The translations under genes and the position numbers were made by a program. The notes beneath the pieces were generated by a model, which made no database searches, was not told the DNA's origin, and saw only the letters and a program-made list of their open reading frames with translations. From assembly GCA_002684315.1 (NCBI GenBank), contig NYVB01000166.1:10036-16698 (forward strand): a DNA stretch of 6,663 nt. Reading direction: 5' to 3'. Positions 1 through 6,466 of the stretch are shown piece after piece (positions within the stretch are counted from its first letter, which is position 1; each line of letters starts with the position of its first letter). The stretch comes from Planctomycetaceae bacterium. Its GTDB lineage: Bacteria; Planctomycetota; Phycisphaerae; Phycisphaerales; SM1A02.

Positions 1-1421
1 GCGGCATCATTGAGATTTCTCACCGTGATTCTGTAGGTGAGCGTGATGAGCTTTCCACCATTGAGCAGTCCGGTGCGAACTTCGTCGCGGGAGACCAGGC
101 GCCGTGTGATGACGATTCCGTCCTGAATGCCGAGTGGAATCTGGAAGTCGATCTGTTCCTCGATCATTGGAATCATGCCACTGGTGAACGCCCGGCCATC
201 CTTGATCACTCGAAGCTGACTCGGCGGAATGATCCCATCGGATGTGTTTCTCGTGGCAGCCACCATGTGGACGCCCTTGGCGGAACTCGGGCGTGCGATG
301 AGCGACGTCGTGAACGTCGTGTCGAAGCTTTCCAGCAGAACCAGTCCGGTGTTTCCCTGGCGCAGGGTCAATGGCACATCGACGGTGAACAGGCGGTCAC
401 GGCTCAGGGGAGAATTCACCGCAGAGAGGTCTTCCAGCGGTGTGTCGGAGTCAGTGGGATCCTTGGATTCCTCGTCCTCGAGAACGGTGACCACGCTCTC
501 CATCAGCGGCCCGAGAAGACTCGCTCGTTCACGGTTTCCGGTATCCAGTGTGAGGCGCACGTCCGTCCAGTCGACTCCACTTCGGTTGCGGATCCGACCC
601 AGCACGCGGGCTCGTGCAGAAGAGTCTCCGCTGTTCCAGTCCATCTCGATCTCGCTGGACCAGTCCGAGTCGGCATCCTTGCGCGTGAGCGCGAGACGTG
701 CGTCTCCTCCAGGTGATCTGGCAACGATCTCGCAGAGCACGCGGGGGACGCCACGTTCGAGAACGTTCAATTCCTCGATGAGTCGTTCCTGTCGGGACCG
801 AGTCTCCTCGAAGACCCGTTTCTGCCGGGCCAGATCCTCGATGATCACCCGCCGCCGGGTGTTGATCGATTCGATCAGTTCGAGAAGCGAGTCGGAATCC
901 AGTTCCACTCTGGTTTCCGCGATGGTTCGAGCGACCGATTCCAGGAGGTCGATGTCCGCGGTCGCGCCCAGCATGCGTTCCTCAGCCGTTCCGGCCTTCT
1001 CGGAGGCGAAGTTCAATTCGACGCGAAGCGCTTCCAGTCGAGCTTCGTTCGGTGGCCCGGTGGTCTCATGAATCGTGTGGTGGAGAATCTCCGCACCTGA
1101 CGCCACGATGGTGAAGCTCTTGCGATAGTCGATGTCCGCGTTCAATGTGCCGTTCGACAGGATGACCTGAAGCCGAGTGAGTCCCTCATCGAGTGTGACG
1201 TCGACCAGCCTCGTCAAGGCGGCACCGGAGGCGTCCACCTTGACTTCGTCCACCCGACTGGTCAGCTCGATCACCGGAAGCGGTGGGATTTCCGCCGGTA
1301 TCAGCTGTTGGGTCGGCTCCTCGCCTGGCTTCTGGCCTGGCTTCTGGCCTTGGTCCTGGCCTGATGCCTGGGCCGATCCGGCCAACAACGCACATTGGAC
1401 GACGATGGACAGTGCCTTCAT
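1..1421 (-). CDS. Exported DUF4140/DUF4139 (MuiA-like) family protein, C-terminus cut off by window edge
   Basis: 473 codons are visible. The C-terminal end lies beyond base 1. Residues 1-19 form a signal peptide (short basic start, hydrophobic stretch, likely cut after AQA), so the protein is exported. A Gln/Pro/Gly-rich linker (about 18-50) follows. Residues 53-120 fit the DUF4140 beta domain (VDEVKVDASGAALTR, then LDEGLTRLQVILSNGTL). Residues 125-224 are a charged helical region likely to form a coiled coil. From about 235 the DUF4139 beta domain follows, with the family-like stretch NRSGVDWTDVRLTLDT (279-294) and, near the edge, TYRITVRNLNDA (462-473). An acidic loop lies at 314-331. Family members usually have 500-600 residues, so perhaps 70-100 are missing. 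The molecular function is unknown, and the family name 'mucoidy inhibitor' comes from one early genetic report. The start is supported by a good Shine-Dalgarno site 6 bases upstream. It lies 42 bases after the glutamate dehydrogenase stop, so cotranscription is likely. The family call rests on recalled motifs, not a search. Confidence 0.82.
   Translation of the reverse strand, partial: MKALSIVVQCALLAGSAQASGQDQGQKPGQKPGEEPTQQLIPAEIPPLPVIELTSRVDEVKVDASGAALTRLVDVTLDEGLTRLQVILSNGTLNADIDYRKSFTIVASGAEILHHTIHETTGPPNEARLEALRVELNFASEKAGTAEERMLGATADIDLLESVARTIAETRVELDSDSLLELIESINTRRRVIIEDLARQKRVFEETRSRQERLIEELNVLERGVPRVLCEIVARSPGGDARLALTRKDADSDWSSEIEMDWNSGDSSARARVLGRIRNRSGVDWTDVRLTLDTGNRERASLLGPLMESVVTVLEDEESKDPTDSDTPLEDLSAVNSPLSRDRLFTVDVPLTLRQGNTGLVLLESFDTTFTTSLIARPSSAKGVHMVAATRNTSDGIIPPSQLRVIKDGRAFTSGMIPMIEEQIDFQIPLGIQDGIVITRRLVSRDEVRTGLLNGGKLITLTYRITVRNLNDA
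1324..1371 (-). repeat. Four tandem 12-base units coding for QxxG repeats at the signal-peptide end
   Basis: On the plus strand, units start at 1324, 1336, 1348 and 1360. The first two are identical (CCTGGCTTCTGG). The third (CCTTGGTCCTGG) and fourth (CCTGATGCCTGG) are diverged copies. Because 12 is a multiple of 3, the repeat is read in frame and gives QASG-QDQG-QKPG-QKPG at residues 18-33 of the DUF4139 protein, across the predicted cleavage site and the start of the mature protein. Copy-number change would lengthen or shorten the linker in steps of four residues without a frameshift. The array is short, so it may simply be low-complexity linker sequence. Confidence 0.75.
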
Positions 1422-1424
1422 GGT

Positions 1425-1432
1425 CTTCTCCC
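1425..1432 (-). promoter_or_regulatory. Ribosome binding site of the DUF4139 gene
   Basis: On the minus strand this reads GGGAGAAG. The GGGAG core ends 6 bases before the ATG whose first base is 1421. This fixes the start of the DUF4139 gene over ATG triplets in other frames, such as the one at 1446. It lies within the 42-base gap after the glutamate dehydrogenase stop, so the downstream gene can be initiated independently on a shared transcript. Confidence 0.7.
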
Positions 1433-1463
1433 GTGAGTTCAGTCACTCATCCCGGTCGGTCCA

Positions 1464-4415
1464 TCAATGGTCGTTCAGGCTGGCCCTGGTTCCGCCACGC
1501 TTCAGCAGGCCGGCGATTCTCTCGGCATCCGGCATGCCACTGGCTTCGACGGATCGGACGAGTCGCTGGATCTCCTGCTCCTTGCACATGTACGTGGCTG
1601 CAGTCTTGGCGACCACATCCGGTTCCATGGAGGCGAAGAAGCTGATGCCTTCTCGATAGACGATGCCCGCCGCGAGGTGGGACGCGATCAATCTGGCGAC
1701 GTACACCTTTGGAAGCGCGTTCCAGATTTCGCCGTCGACCTTGTCGAGGAGTGTCTGGGGGAAGTGGTCGTTGACCATCGTCTGTGCCATCGACTTCTCG
1801 ACATCGCTCCAGGAGTCCATGCCTTCTTCGATCGCATCGGCGACCGAATTCACGACTCTGCTGAGCCGGACGCTGATTTCAGGAAGTGGCATGCACGGGT
1901 GACGTTCATGTTCGCTCACCAGCATCAATGCTTCGGCTCGTGCGAGCTCTCTGAGGCGATCGAGAACCTCGTTGACGAATTCCGTCTTGATCTCCATGAA
2001 GTCGGCTTCTTCGAGAAGCATGCAGGCCGCGACTTCGAGGCTGGAACAGATCACCCCGCACTTGTTGGCGGAGGAGTCCTTGATGATGGTCACGCCTTCG
2101 GCGCTCAGTCGTTCGCGTGCCTCGGGTGTGAGGAAGAGATTGGCACCCTCGACGATCAGCTTGCTCGAGGGCGTGCCGTCCTTGGTGAGGAATTCACGCC
2201 AGTTGTGGCCATGAATCGTTTCGGGACGCCCGCCGCAGGGGACGAAGGCGTCGGCGACCACTCGATTGTGCATGGTGTTTCGCAGCAGGAAGCCGTTGGG
2301 ATCCTCCAGGTTGGCGACATTGCCTTCCGGGCTCAGCTTCGATGGATCGAATTCCGAGATCGGGAGGTCGTTCTCAACCAGACGAAGCAGTTCCGTGTGG
2401 TCGAGGCCCGCGGGGTCCTCGCCGCAACCCGATCCGTCGGCGATGCCGAGGATCCGAGCGTTTTCTCCATAGTCCCGGTTCAGGATCTTGATCATGTTGC
2501 CGGCGACGTCGCCGTCGGGGCCACCGGTGATCTTCACCGTGAATGGTTCTTCTTTGGGATTGACGCCCATCGCCTTGAGGAACGTCTCCAGGAACACGTT
2601 GACGCCTTCGCTGGTGACGCCGTATCGCTTGTGATTGATGCCGGCACCAGGCTTGGAGCTGATGAACGCCGTGGGCATCGGGTACTCGCGAATCTGCGCA
2701 CGGCGGACCATCCACTCGATGTGTTGCGGCGTGATGTTCTCATCGGGGCCGAGGTAGATGAGTTCGGGCTTTCCGAATCGATCGACCACGAACTTCTTGG
2801 TGTCCTCGGCAGGGGTGATGAGGTCCAGCACCGAATCGATGAAGCTTTTGACGCAACGATCGATTCCAGCTTCGGGTTCCATGAGGATGGCTGCCTTCGC
2901 GCCACCTTCGGGAATGTCCTTGTTCTTGAGGTGCTGAGCGAAGCTGAGTCCGTAGGCTTCATCGTAGAGCCGCTCGCTCTCTCGTCCGTGCTGGAACATG
3001 GAGCGGGGGACGACCACGCGCAGGCCACCGCGAGCGATGTCCTGAAATCTGATCTGAAAGCCATCGAAGCCTCGGCCGTGGACGTAGATCACGCCGTAGG
3101 GGAGCTCGGGGCGACGTTCGTTCATCAGAAGCTTCGGATCAAGGCGCAACGCCAATCCGAATCGGTTCTGAAGGAAGTAGTTGGTGCGAAGCGTGGCCTG
3201 GACGGCATCCACCAGACAGGCGAGGGTGGTTCGACCGGCTTCAGAGTCGACTTCCTTTTCGATCCGATCCTTGAGTTCGCGGGCGCGGCGCTCGAGAATC
3301 TCGTCTTCGGCCGGGCCGTCGGGGTTGAATCGGTCGAGGAAGAGTTGGACGGCCTCGTGTGAGATGTCCATCATGTCTTCGATTCGACTGAGAATCTGTT
3401 CCCGAGTGAAGGCGAATTCATTCTTGGGGCTGAGCACCTGATGGGTCAGGTGAGACAGACCCAGAAGCAGTTCGGCTTCGGTGACACTCAGTTTCTCATG
3501 GCGCTGTGACAGGCTCAGGACGTTGAAGTCGACCCATTTGACCCTGCGCAGATCCTTGCGCAGCGAATGCCACATCTCGCTGTCCTTCTTGATCTGCTTG
3601 CCGTCGGGGCCCTCCACGATGAACGCGACGAAGGTGACGGAGCCATGGGGTGGATCCTTGACCACGTCGAGGTAGGCGCGACTGATGTTCAGACCGTATG
3701 CGGCGATGACGTTCGCGCAGCGTTCGAACGTCGTCCGGGTGCGCGCGTTTGCCATGGCGATGGTCACTCGGCTCTGGCTGTCGTCCGCTTTCTCGTTCTC
3801 GATCGTGACGTCGCCGGAGTCCGTGCCACTGGCACCCACGTAGAGCTGGTGGTGCTTGGTGATTCGAAGTGGCGTGAGCGTTCGGACGTAGTCCGCGGTG
3901 CAGCGCGAGAGGAAGCTTCGGATGTCCGCTTCCTTCCAGCCGGGCTCGTGTTCGAGCGCATGCTTGATCAAAGCTTCGGCTTTTTCGGACTGCTCGGGAT
4001 CCTTCGGGTCGAAGGGGTCCTGTTCACCGAACTCGAAGGTGTCCAGAATGAACGAGTTGTCCGACGCTGAATGAATGGTGGCACTTCGCAGCGACTGGTC
4101 GAGTGGAAGTTGCGCCACGATCTCCGCGAGGATTCCGGGATAGTTGGAGGGGCGCATCGCGGTCCAGATGCCACCGTCCTCGTTTCGCATGGTCATCTCA
4201 AGCGGGCCGCCGGACGCACGAAGTGCGATCAACGTGCGCAGATGAGCCAGTTGCGTATCTGGATCGGTGTCCTGGAAATACATCGGGGGCATCGACTTCA
4301 TGAACCACGGAACGACGCTCTCCGCCGTTTCGCGGTACTCGTTGAACAACTCCTCGATGAGAGGCTGGGGGTTCGTGGGGACGGCGTCCTGATCGTTGCT
4401 TGTGTCGGTGCGCAT
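1464..4415 (-). CDS. NAD-dependent glutamate dehydrogenase, large 115-kDa class
   Basis: The enzyme should catalyse glutamate + NAD+ + water to 2-oxoglutarate + ammonium + NADH in the cytoplasm, normally for glutamate catabolism. Numbering follows the 984-codon frame from GTG 4418. The roughly 440-residue N-terminal half includes an ACT-like stretch (about 217-300, SRVTIAMANARTRTTFERCA onward) that may sense an effector. The catalytic domain begins near 440: GGLRVVVPRSM (464-474), EGGAKAAI (504-511) with K508 as candidate catalytic lysine, GPDENITP (557-564) with D559 at the usual aspartate position, and INHKRYGVTSEG. The dinucleotide-binding region carries TGGPDGDVAGN (631-641) and ADGSG, followed by KLIVEGANLFLTPEA (753-767) and KDSSANKCGVICSSLEV (780-796). 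These resemble the fungal/protist 115-kDa enzymes more than the 50-kDa hexameric or 180-kDa bacterial types. At 983-984 residues it looks complete. GTG 4418 and ATG 4415 are adjacent possible starts, neither with a clear Shine-Dalgarno site. ATG is chosen as the commoner codon. NAD rather than NADP use is inferred from class. Confidence 0.93.
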   Translation of the reverse strand: MRTDTSNDQDAVPTNPQPLIEELFNEYRETAESVVPWFMKSMPPMYFQDTDPDTQLAHLRTLIALRASGGPLEMTMRNEDGGIWTAMRPSNYPGILAEIVAQLPLDQSLRSATIHSASDNSFILDTFEFGEQDPFDPKDPEQSEKAEALIKHALEHEPGWKEADIRSFLSRCTADYVRTLTPLRITKHHQLYVGASGTDSGDVTIENEKADDSQSRVTIAMANARTRTTFERCANVIAAYGLNISRAYLDVVKDPPHGSVTFVAFIVEGPDGKQIKKDSEMWHSLRKDLRRVKWVDFNVLSLSQRHEKLSVTEAELLLGLSHLTHQVLSPKNEFAFTREQILSRIEDMMDISHEAVQLFLDRFNPDGPAEDEILERRARELKDRIEKEVDSEAGRTTLACLVDAVQATLRTNYFLQNRFGLALRLDPKLLMNERRPELPYGVIYVHGRGFDGFQIRFQDIARGGLRVVVPRSMFQHGRESERLYDEAYGLSFAQHLKNKDIPEGGAKAAILMEPEAGIDRCVKSFIDSVLDLITPAEDTKKFVVDRFGKPELIYLGPDENITPQHIEWMVRRAQIREYPMPTAFISSKPGAGINHKRYGVTSEGVNVFLETFLKAMGVNPKEEPFTVKITGGPDGDVAGNMIKILNRDYGENARILGIADGSGCGEDPAGLDHTELLRLVENDLPISEFDPSKLSPEGNVANLEDPNGFLLRNTMHNRVVADAFVPCGGRPETIHGHNWREFLTKDGTPSSKLIVEGANLFLTPEARERLSAEGVTIIKDSSANKCGVICSSLEVAACMLLEEADFMEIKTEFVNEVLDRLRELARAEALMLVSEHERHPCMPLPEISVRLSRVVNSVADAIEEGMDSWSDVEKSMAQTMVNDHFPQTLLDKVDGEIWNALPKVYVARLIASHLAAGIVYREGISFFASMEPDVVAKTAATYMCKEQEIQRLVRSVEASGMPDAERIAGLLKRGGTRASLNDH

Positions 4416-4418
4416 CAC

Positions 4419-4502
4419 GTTGGTTACTCTGTGGCTTGAAATGCTTGAGTTCTGTAATCTGGGATCGTACCGATTCTATTCGTCAATTGGCCGGAGTATG
4501 GC
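4419..4502. promoter_or_regulatory. Divergent intergenic region, presumed promoters for glutamate dehydrogenase and ribF
   Basis: This 84-base spacer is the only non-coding stretch longer than about 50 bases and the only place where head-to-head genes meet, so promoters for both directions must lie here or extend into the genes. Counting by hand, 39 of 84 bases are G or C, clearly below the flanking coding sequence. A TTGACG hexamer resembling a -35 box lies at 4481-4486 on the minus strand, but no good -10 box sits 16-18 bases further. TTGAAA (4436-4441) and TAATCT (4455-4460) on the plus strand are only 13 bases apart, too close for a standard pair. A direct repeat GCTTGA occurs at 4434-4439 and 4443-4448. 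The promoter role is inferred from position. Confidence 0.45.
4493..4496 (+). promoter_or_regulatory. Ribosome binding site of ribF
   Basis: GGAG lies 6 bases before the ATG at 4503. Reading upstream in the same frame there is no ATG, GTG or TTG before the stop TAA at 4455-4457, so this site together with that stop fixes the ribF start, even though the protein begins unusually close to its first motif. Confidence 0.65.
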
Positions 4503-5408
4503 ATGAGTTCTTTGATGATTGGCAACTTCGACGGAGTTCATCTTGGCCATCGGGCCTTGCTGGAATGTTCTCGGAAGTTCGCGGCGGGAGGCGAGGTCAC
4601 GGTCGTGACCTTCGAACCGCACCCCAGCGAGATTCTCAGGCCTGAAAAACGGGTGGAATCCCTGCTTTCCGCCGTCACCCGCCGAGCGCTTCTCCTCGAA
4701 GCGGGGGCCGATATCGTGCTGGAACTTCCAACCACCCGCGAGTTACTGGACCTGAATGCCGCGGACTTCGTGGACATGCTTCGCACGAAGTGCCGTTTCG
4801 ATGTGATGGTCGAGGGTGCCGATTTCCGGTTTGGGCGCAATCGGTCCGCCGGAGTCGCTGATCTGATCGAACTCGGTCGAACTCGAGATTTCTCGGTCGA
4901 AATCGTGGACGACGTCGATGTGGAGCTCGAGGATCGAACGATGGTTCCGGTGCGATCGACCATGATCCGCTGGCTGCTTCGTCATGGACGGGTCGTCGAC
5001 GCCGAGCGGGCTCTCGGGCGACCCCACCGGGTCGAGGGCACCGTCGTCAAGGGAGATCAGCGGGGGCGCATTCTGGGCTATCCGACGGCCAATCTCGATC
5101 ACGGTGCCAGTCTTCTTCCGGGTGATGGAATCTATTCGGGGCTCGCGCTGCTTCCCGACGGCACTCGTGTCTCCGCGGCCATCAGCGTCGGCAGCAAGCC
5201 GACCTTCGGTGGCACCGAACGAGTCTGTGAGGCTCATCTTCTGGATCACGAAGCCCCACTGGATGACTATGGCTGGCCTCTTCGACTCGACTTCAAGCGA
5301 TTTCTCCACGAACAGCTGACGTTTGAATCCATCGAACCACTTCTTCAGCGCATGTCGCGCGACTGTGATCTTGTCAGGCATCATGCCAGAGAGTCTCTCC
5401 CCTCATGA
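4503..5408 (+). CDS. ribF: Bifunctional riboflavin kinase / FAD synthetase
   Basis: RibF phosphorylates riboflavin to FMN and adenylylates FMN to FAD, both with ATP, in the cytoplasm. The N-terminal nucleotidyltransferase domain shows GNFDGVHLGH (7-16), TFEPHP (36-41), VEGADFRFGRNRSAG (103-117) and VRSTMIR (150-156, where most relatives have SSTxIR). The C-terminal flavokinase domain shows VVKGDQRGRILGYPTANL (181-198) with the PTAN metal/ATP motif, GDGIYSG (207-213), VGSKPTFGG (229-237) and CEAHLLD (242-248) carrying the usual catalytic Glu. The 301 residues match the family (about 300-320), except that the 10-15 residues usually preceding the first strand are absent. The upstream in-frame stop at 4455 rules out a longer form with a normal start codon. 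It is the first gene of a two-gene unit: its TGA overlaps the next ATG. It is divergent from glutamate dehydrogenase. Confidence 0.96.
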   Translation: MSSLMIGNFDGVHLGHRALLECSRKFAAGGEVTVVTFEPHPSEILRPEKRVESLLSAVTRRALLLEAGADIVLELPTTRELLDLNAADFVDMLRTKCRFDVMVEGADFRFGRNRSAGVADLIELGRTRDFSVEIVDDVDVELEDRTMVPVRSTMIRWLLRHGRVVDAERALGRPHRVEGTVVKGDQRGRILGYPTANLDHGASLLPGDGIYSGLALLPDGTRVSAAISVGSKPTFGGTERVCEAHLLDHEAPLDDYGWPLRLDFKRFLHEQLTFESIEPLLQRMSRDCDLVRHHARESLPS

Positions 5409-6466
5409 GTGAATTCGAATACCGCACAAATTCCACCATCAGATCACTGGTCGATCGTCTGACCTCGGCTCGAAGCGTGATGATTCTGAGTCACGAAAAG
5501 CCCGACGGCGATGCGATCGGTTCCTGTGCCATGGTCGCCCGCGCGCTCGATGCGATCGGCGTGCCCAGCGAGACCTGTCTCATCGGTGCGGTGGCGGACT
5601 CGCTTCGTTCTCTGATTCCCGATCTCGCGGTTCGCGACATTCCGGACGAGGACCCCGTCGATGCCCATGATCTGATCGTGCTGGTCGACACCGGCGCCTG
5701 GACGCAACTGGCGCCGATCGCGGAGTTTCTTCGGGAGCGACGCGATCGCATCATCGGAATCGATCACCACGCCCGGGGTGATGATGTCGCGGGAGAGCGG
5801 ATCGTCGACACCAGTTGCGGATCATGCACCCAGGTTCTGGTTCCCTTGATCGATGCGATGGGTGTCTCGTTGACCCACGGAGCGGACGAGCACCGCCGGT
5901 ACTCGATCGCGGAGGCCGCGATGGTGGGGCTCGGCACCGATACCGGGTGGTTCCGCTACGACAATTGCGGCGCCGAAGGTTTGAAGCTGGCCGCACGACT
6001 GGTCGAAGCCGGGGCGGACAAGAATCGACTGACGCGAGTGATCGAGGACAACGACCGTCCGCAGAGAATCATGATGGCGGGCCGTGCCCTGTCTTCCGCT
6101 CGGTTCGCGGATGACGATCGAAGTGTCGTGATGTCGCTGTCTCTCGAGGACTTCGAAAGCACGGGAGCCGTGGCCGAGGAGCTCGCCGGGCTGGTGAATC
6201 ATCCCATGTCGATCGGATCACTCGAAGTGTCGGTGCTGATCACTCAGACCGAGTCCGATCGTGTGAAGATGAGTTTCCGCTCCAAGCCGCCCAAGGTCAG
6301 AGGTGACACCTGTTTCGTCGACGTGAACGAACTCGCCGCCGTGTTCGGTGGTGGTGGTCACATCCATGCCGCGGGTGCGCGGTTGGAGGGGTCTCTTGGA
6401 GATGCGAGGGCACAGGTCTGCGCCGCCATCACGAAGGCGCTTCAGACCGCGGGCTTCTCGTCGTAG
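5405..6466 (+). CDS. nrnA: DHH/DHHA1 phosphoesterase, NrnA-type oligoribonuclease / pAp phosphatase
   Basis: NrnA-type enzymes degrade RNA fragments of two to five nucleotides to mononucleotides, and many also convert pAp to AMP. They are Mn2+-dependent and cytoplasmic. The DHH domain shows all expected metal-binding motifs: SHEKPDGDAIGS (29-40; H30, D34, D36), VLVDTG (92-97; D95), GIDHHARG (118-125, the DHH motif) and GLGTDTGWFR (175-184; D179). The DHHA1 substrate-binding domain follows at about 270-345, with MSFRSK (289-294), VDVNELAAVFGGGGHIHAAG (305-324) and the GGGGH loop. Length is 353 residues, slightly above the usual 310-330, with extra residues at the N-terminus (before about 20) and around 152-168. 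It lacks the additional RecJ domains. The ATG overlaps the ribF stop (ATGA) and has only a weak purine stretch upstream (5388-5393), so translation probably relies on coupling to ribF. Whether nanoRNA or pAp is the main substrate cannot be told from sequence. Confidence 0.93.
   Translation: MSEFEYRTNSTIRSLVDRLTSARSVMILSHEKPDGDAIGSCAMVARALDAIGVPSETCLIGAVADSLRSLIPDLAVRDIPDEDPVDAHDLIVLVDTGAWTQLAPIAEFLRERRDRIIGIDHHARGDDVAGERIVDTSCGSCTQVLVPLIDAMGVSLTHGADEHRRYSIAEAAMVGLGTDTGWFRYDNCGAEGLKLAARLVEAGADKNRLTRVIEDNDRPQRIMMAGRALSSARFADDDRSVVMSLSLEDFESTGAVAEELAGLVNHPMSIGSLEVSVLITQTESDRVKMSFRSKPPKVRGDTCFVDVNELAAVFGGGGHIHAAGARLEGSLGDARAQVCAAITKALQTAGFSS

Noticed and set aside
229..1071. A 280-codon Ser/Arg-rich open frame on the plus strand
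   Set aside because: It is the antisense shadow of the DUF4139 gene. Its composition is low in complexity and dominated by Ser and Arg, with no domain or ribosome binding site.
1434..1449. A small inverted repeat TGAGT-6-ACTCA between the dehydrogenase stop and the DUF4139 gene, considered as a terminator
   Set aside because: The stem is only 5 pairs with no run of U after it, and a ribosome binding site follows directly. It is too weak to call as a terminator or attenuator.
1467..3362. A 631-codon open frame on the plus strand, antisense to glutamate dehydrogenase
   Set aside because: Its codons are in exact register with those of the dehydrogenase, so its stops would require TTA, CTA or TCA codons on the sense strand, which this high-G+C gene avoids. 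The product has no recognisable domain, and the sense frame is a clear enzyme.
4498..4506. A two-codon frame ATG GCA TGA overlapping the ribF start, considered as a regulatory mini-leader
   Set aside because: Its ATG is only 1 base from the GGAG site, too close for initiation. The ribF ATG at 6 bases is the better start.
4743..5384. A 213-codon open frame on the minus strand inside ribF
   Set aside because: ribF has all of its motifs over this range. The antisense product has no recognisable motif and is explained by codon bias.
5388..5399. The palindrome GAGAG-T-CTCTC just before nrnA
   Set aside because: The centre is one base, so it cannot form a hairpin loop in RNA. It lies within ribF coding sequence, and no regulator site is recognised.
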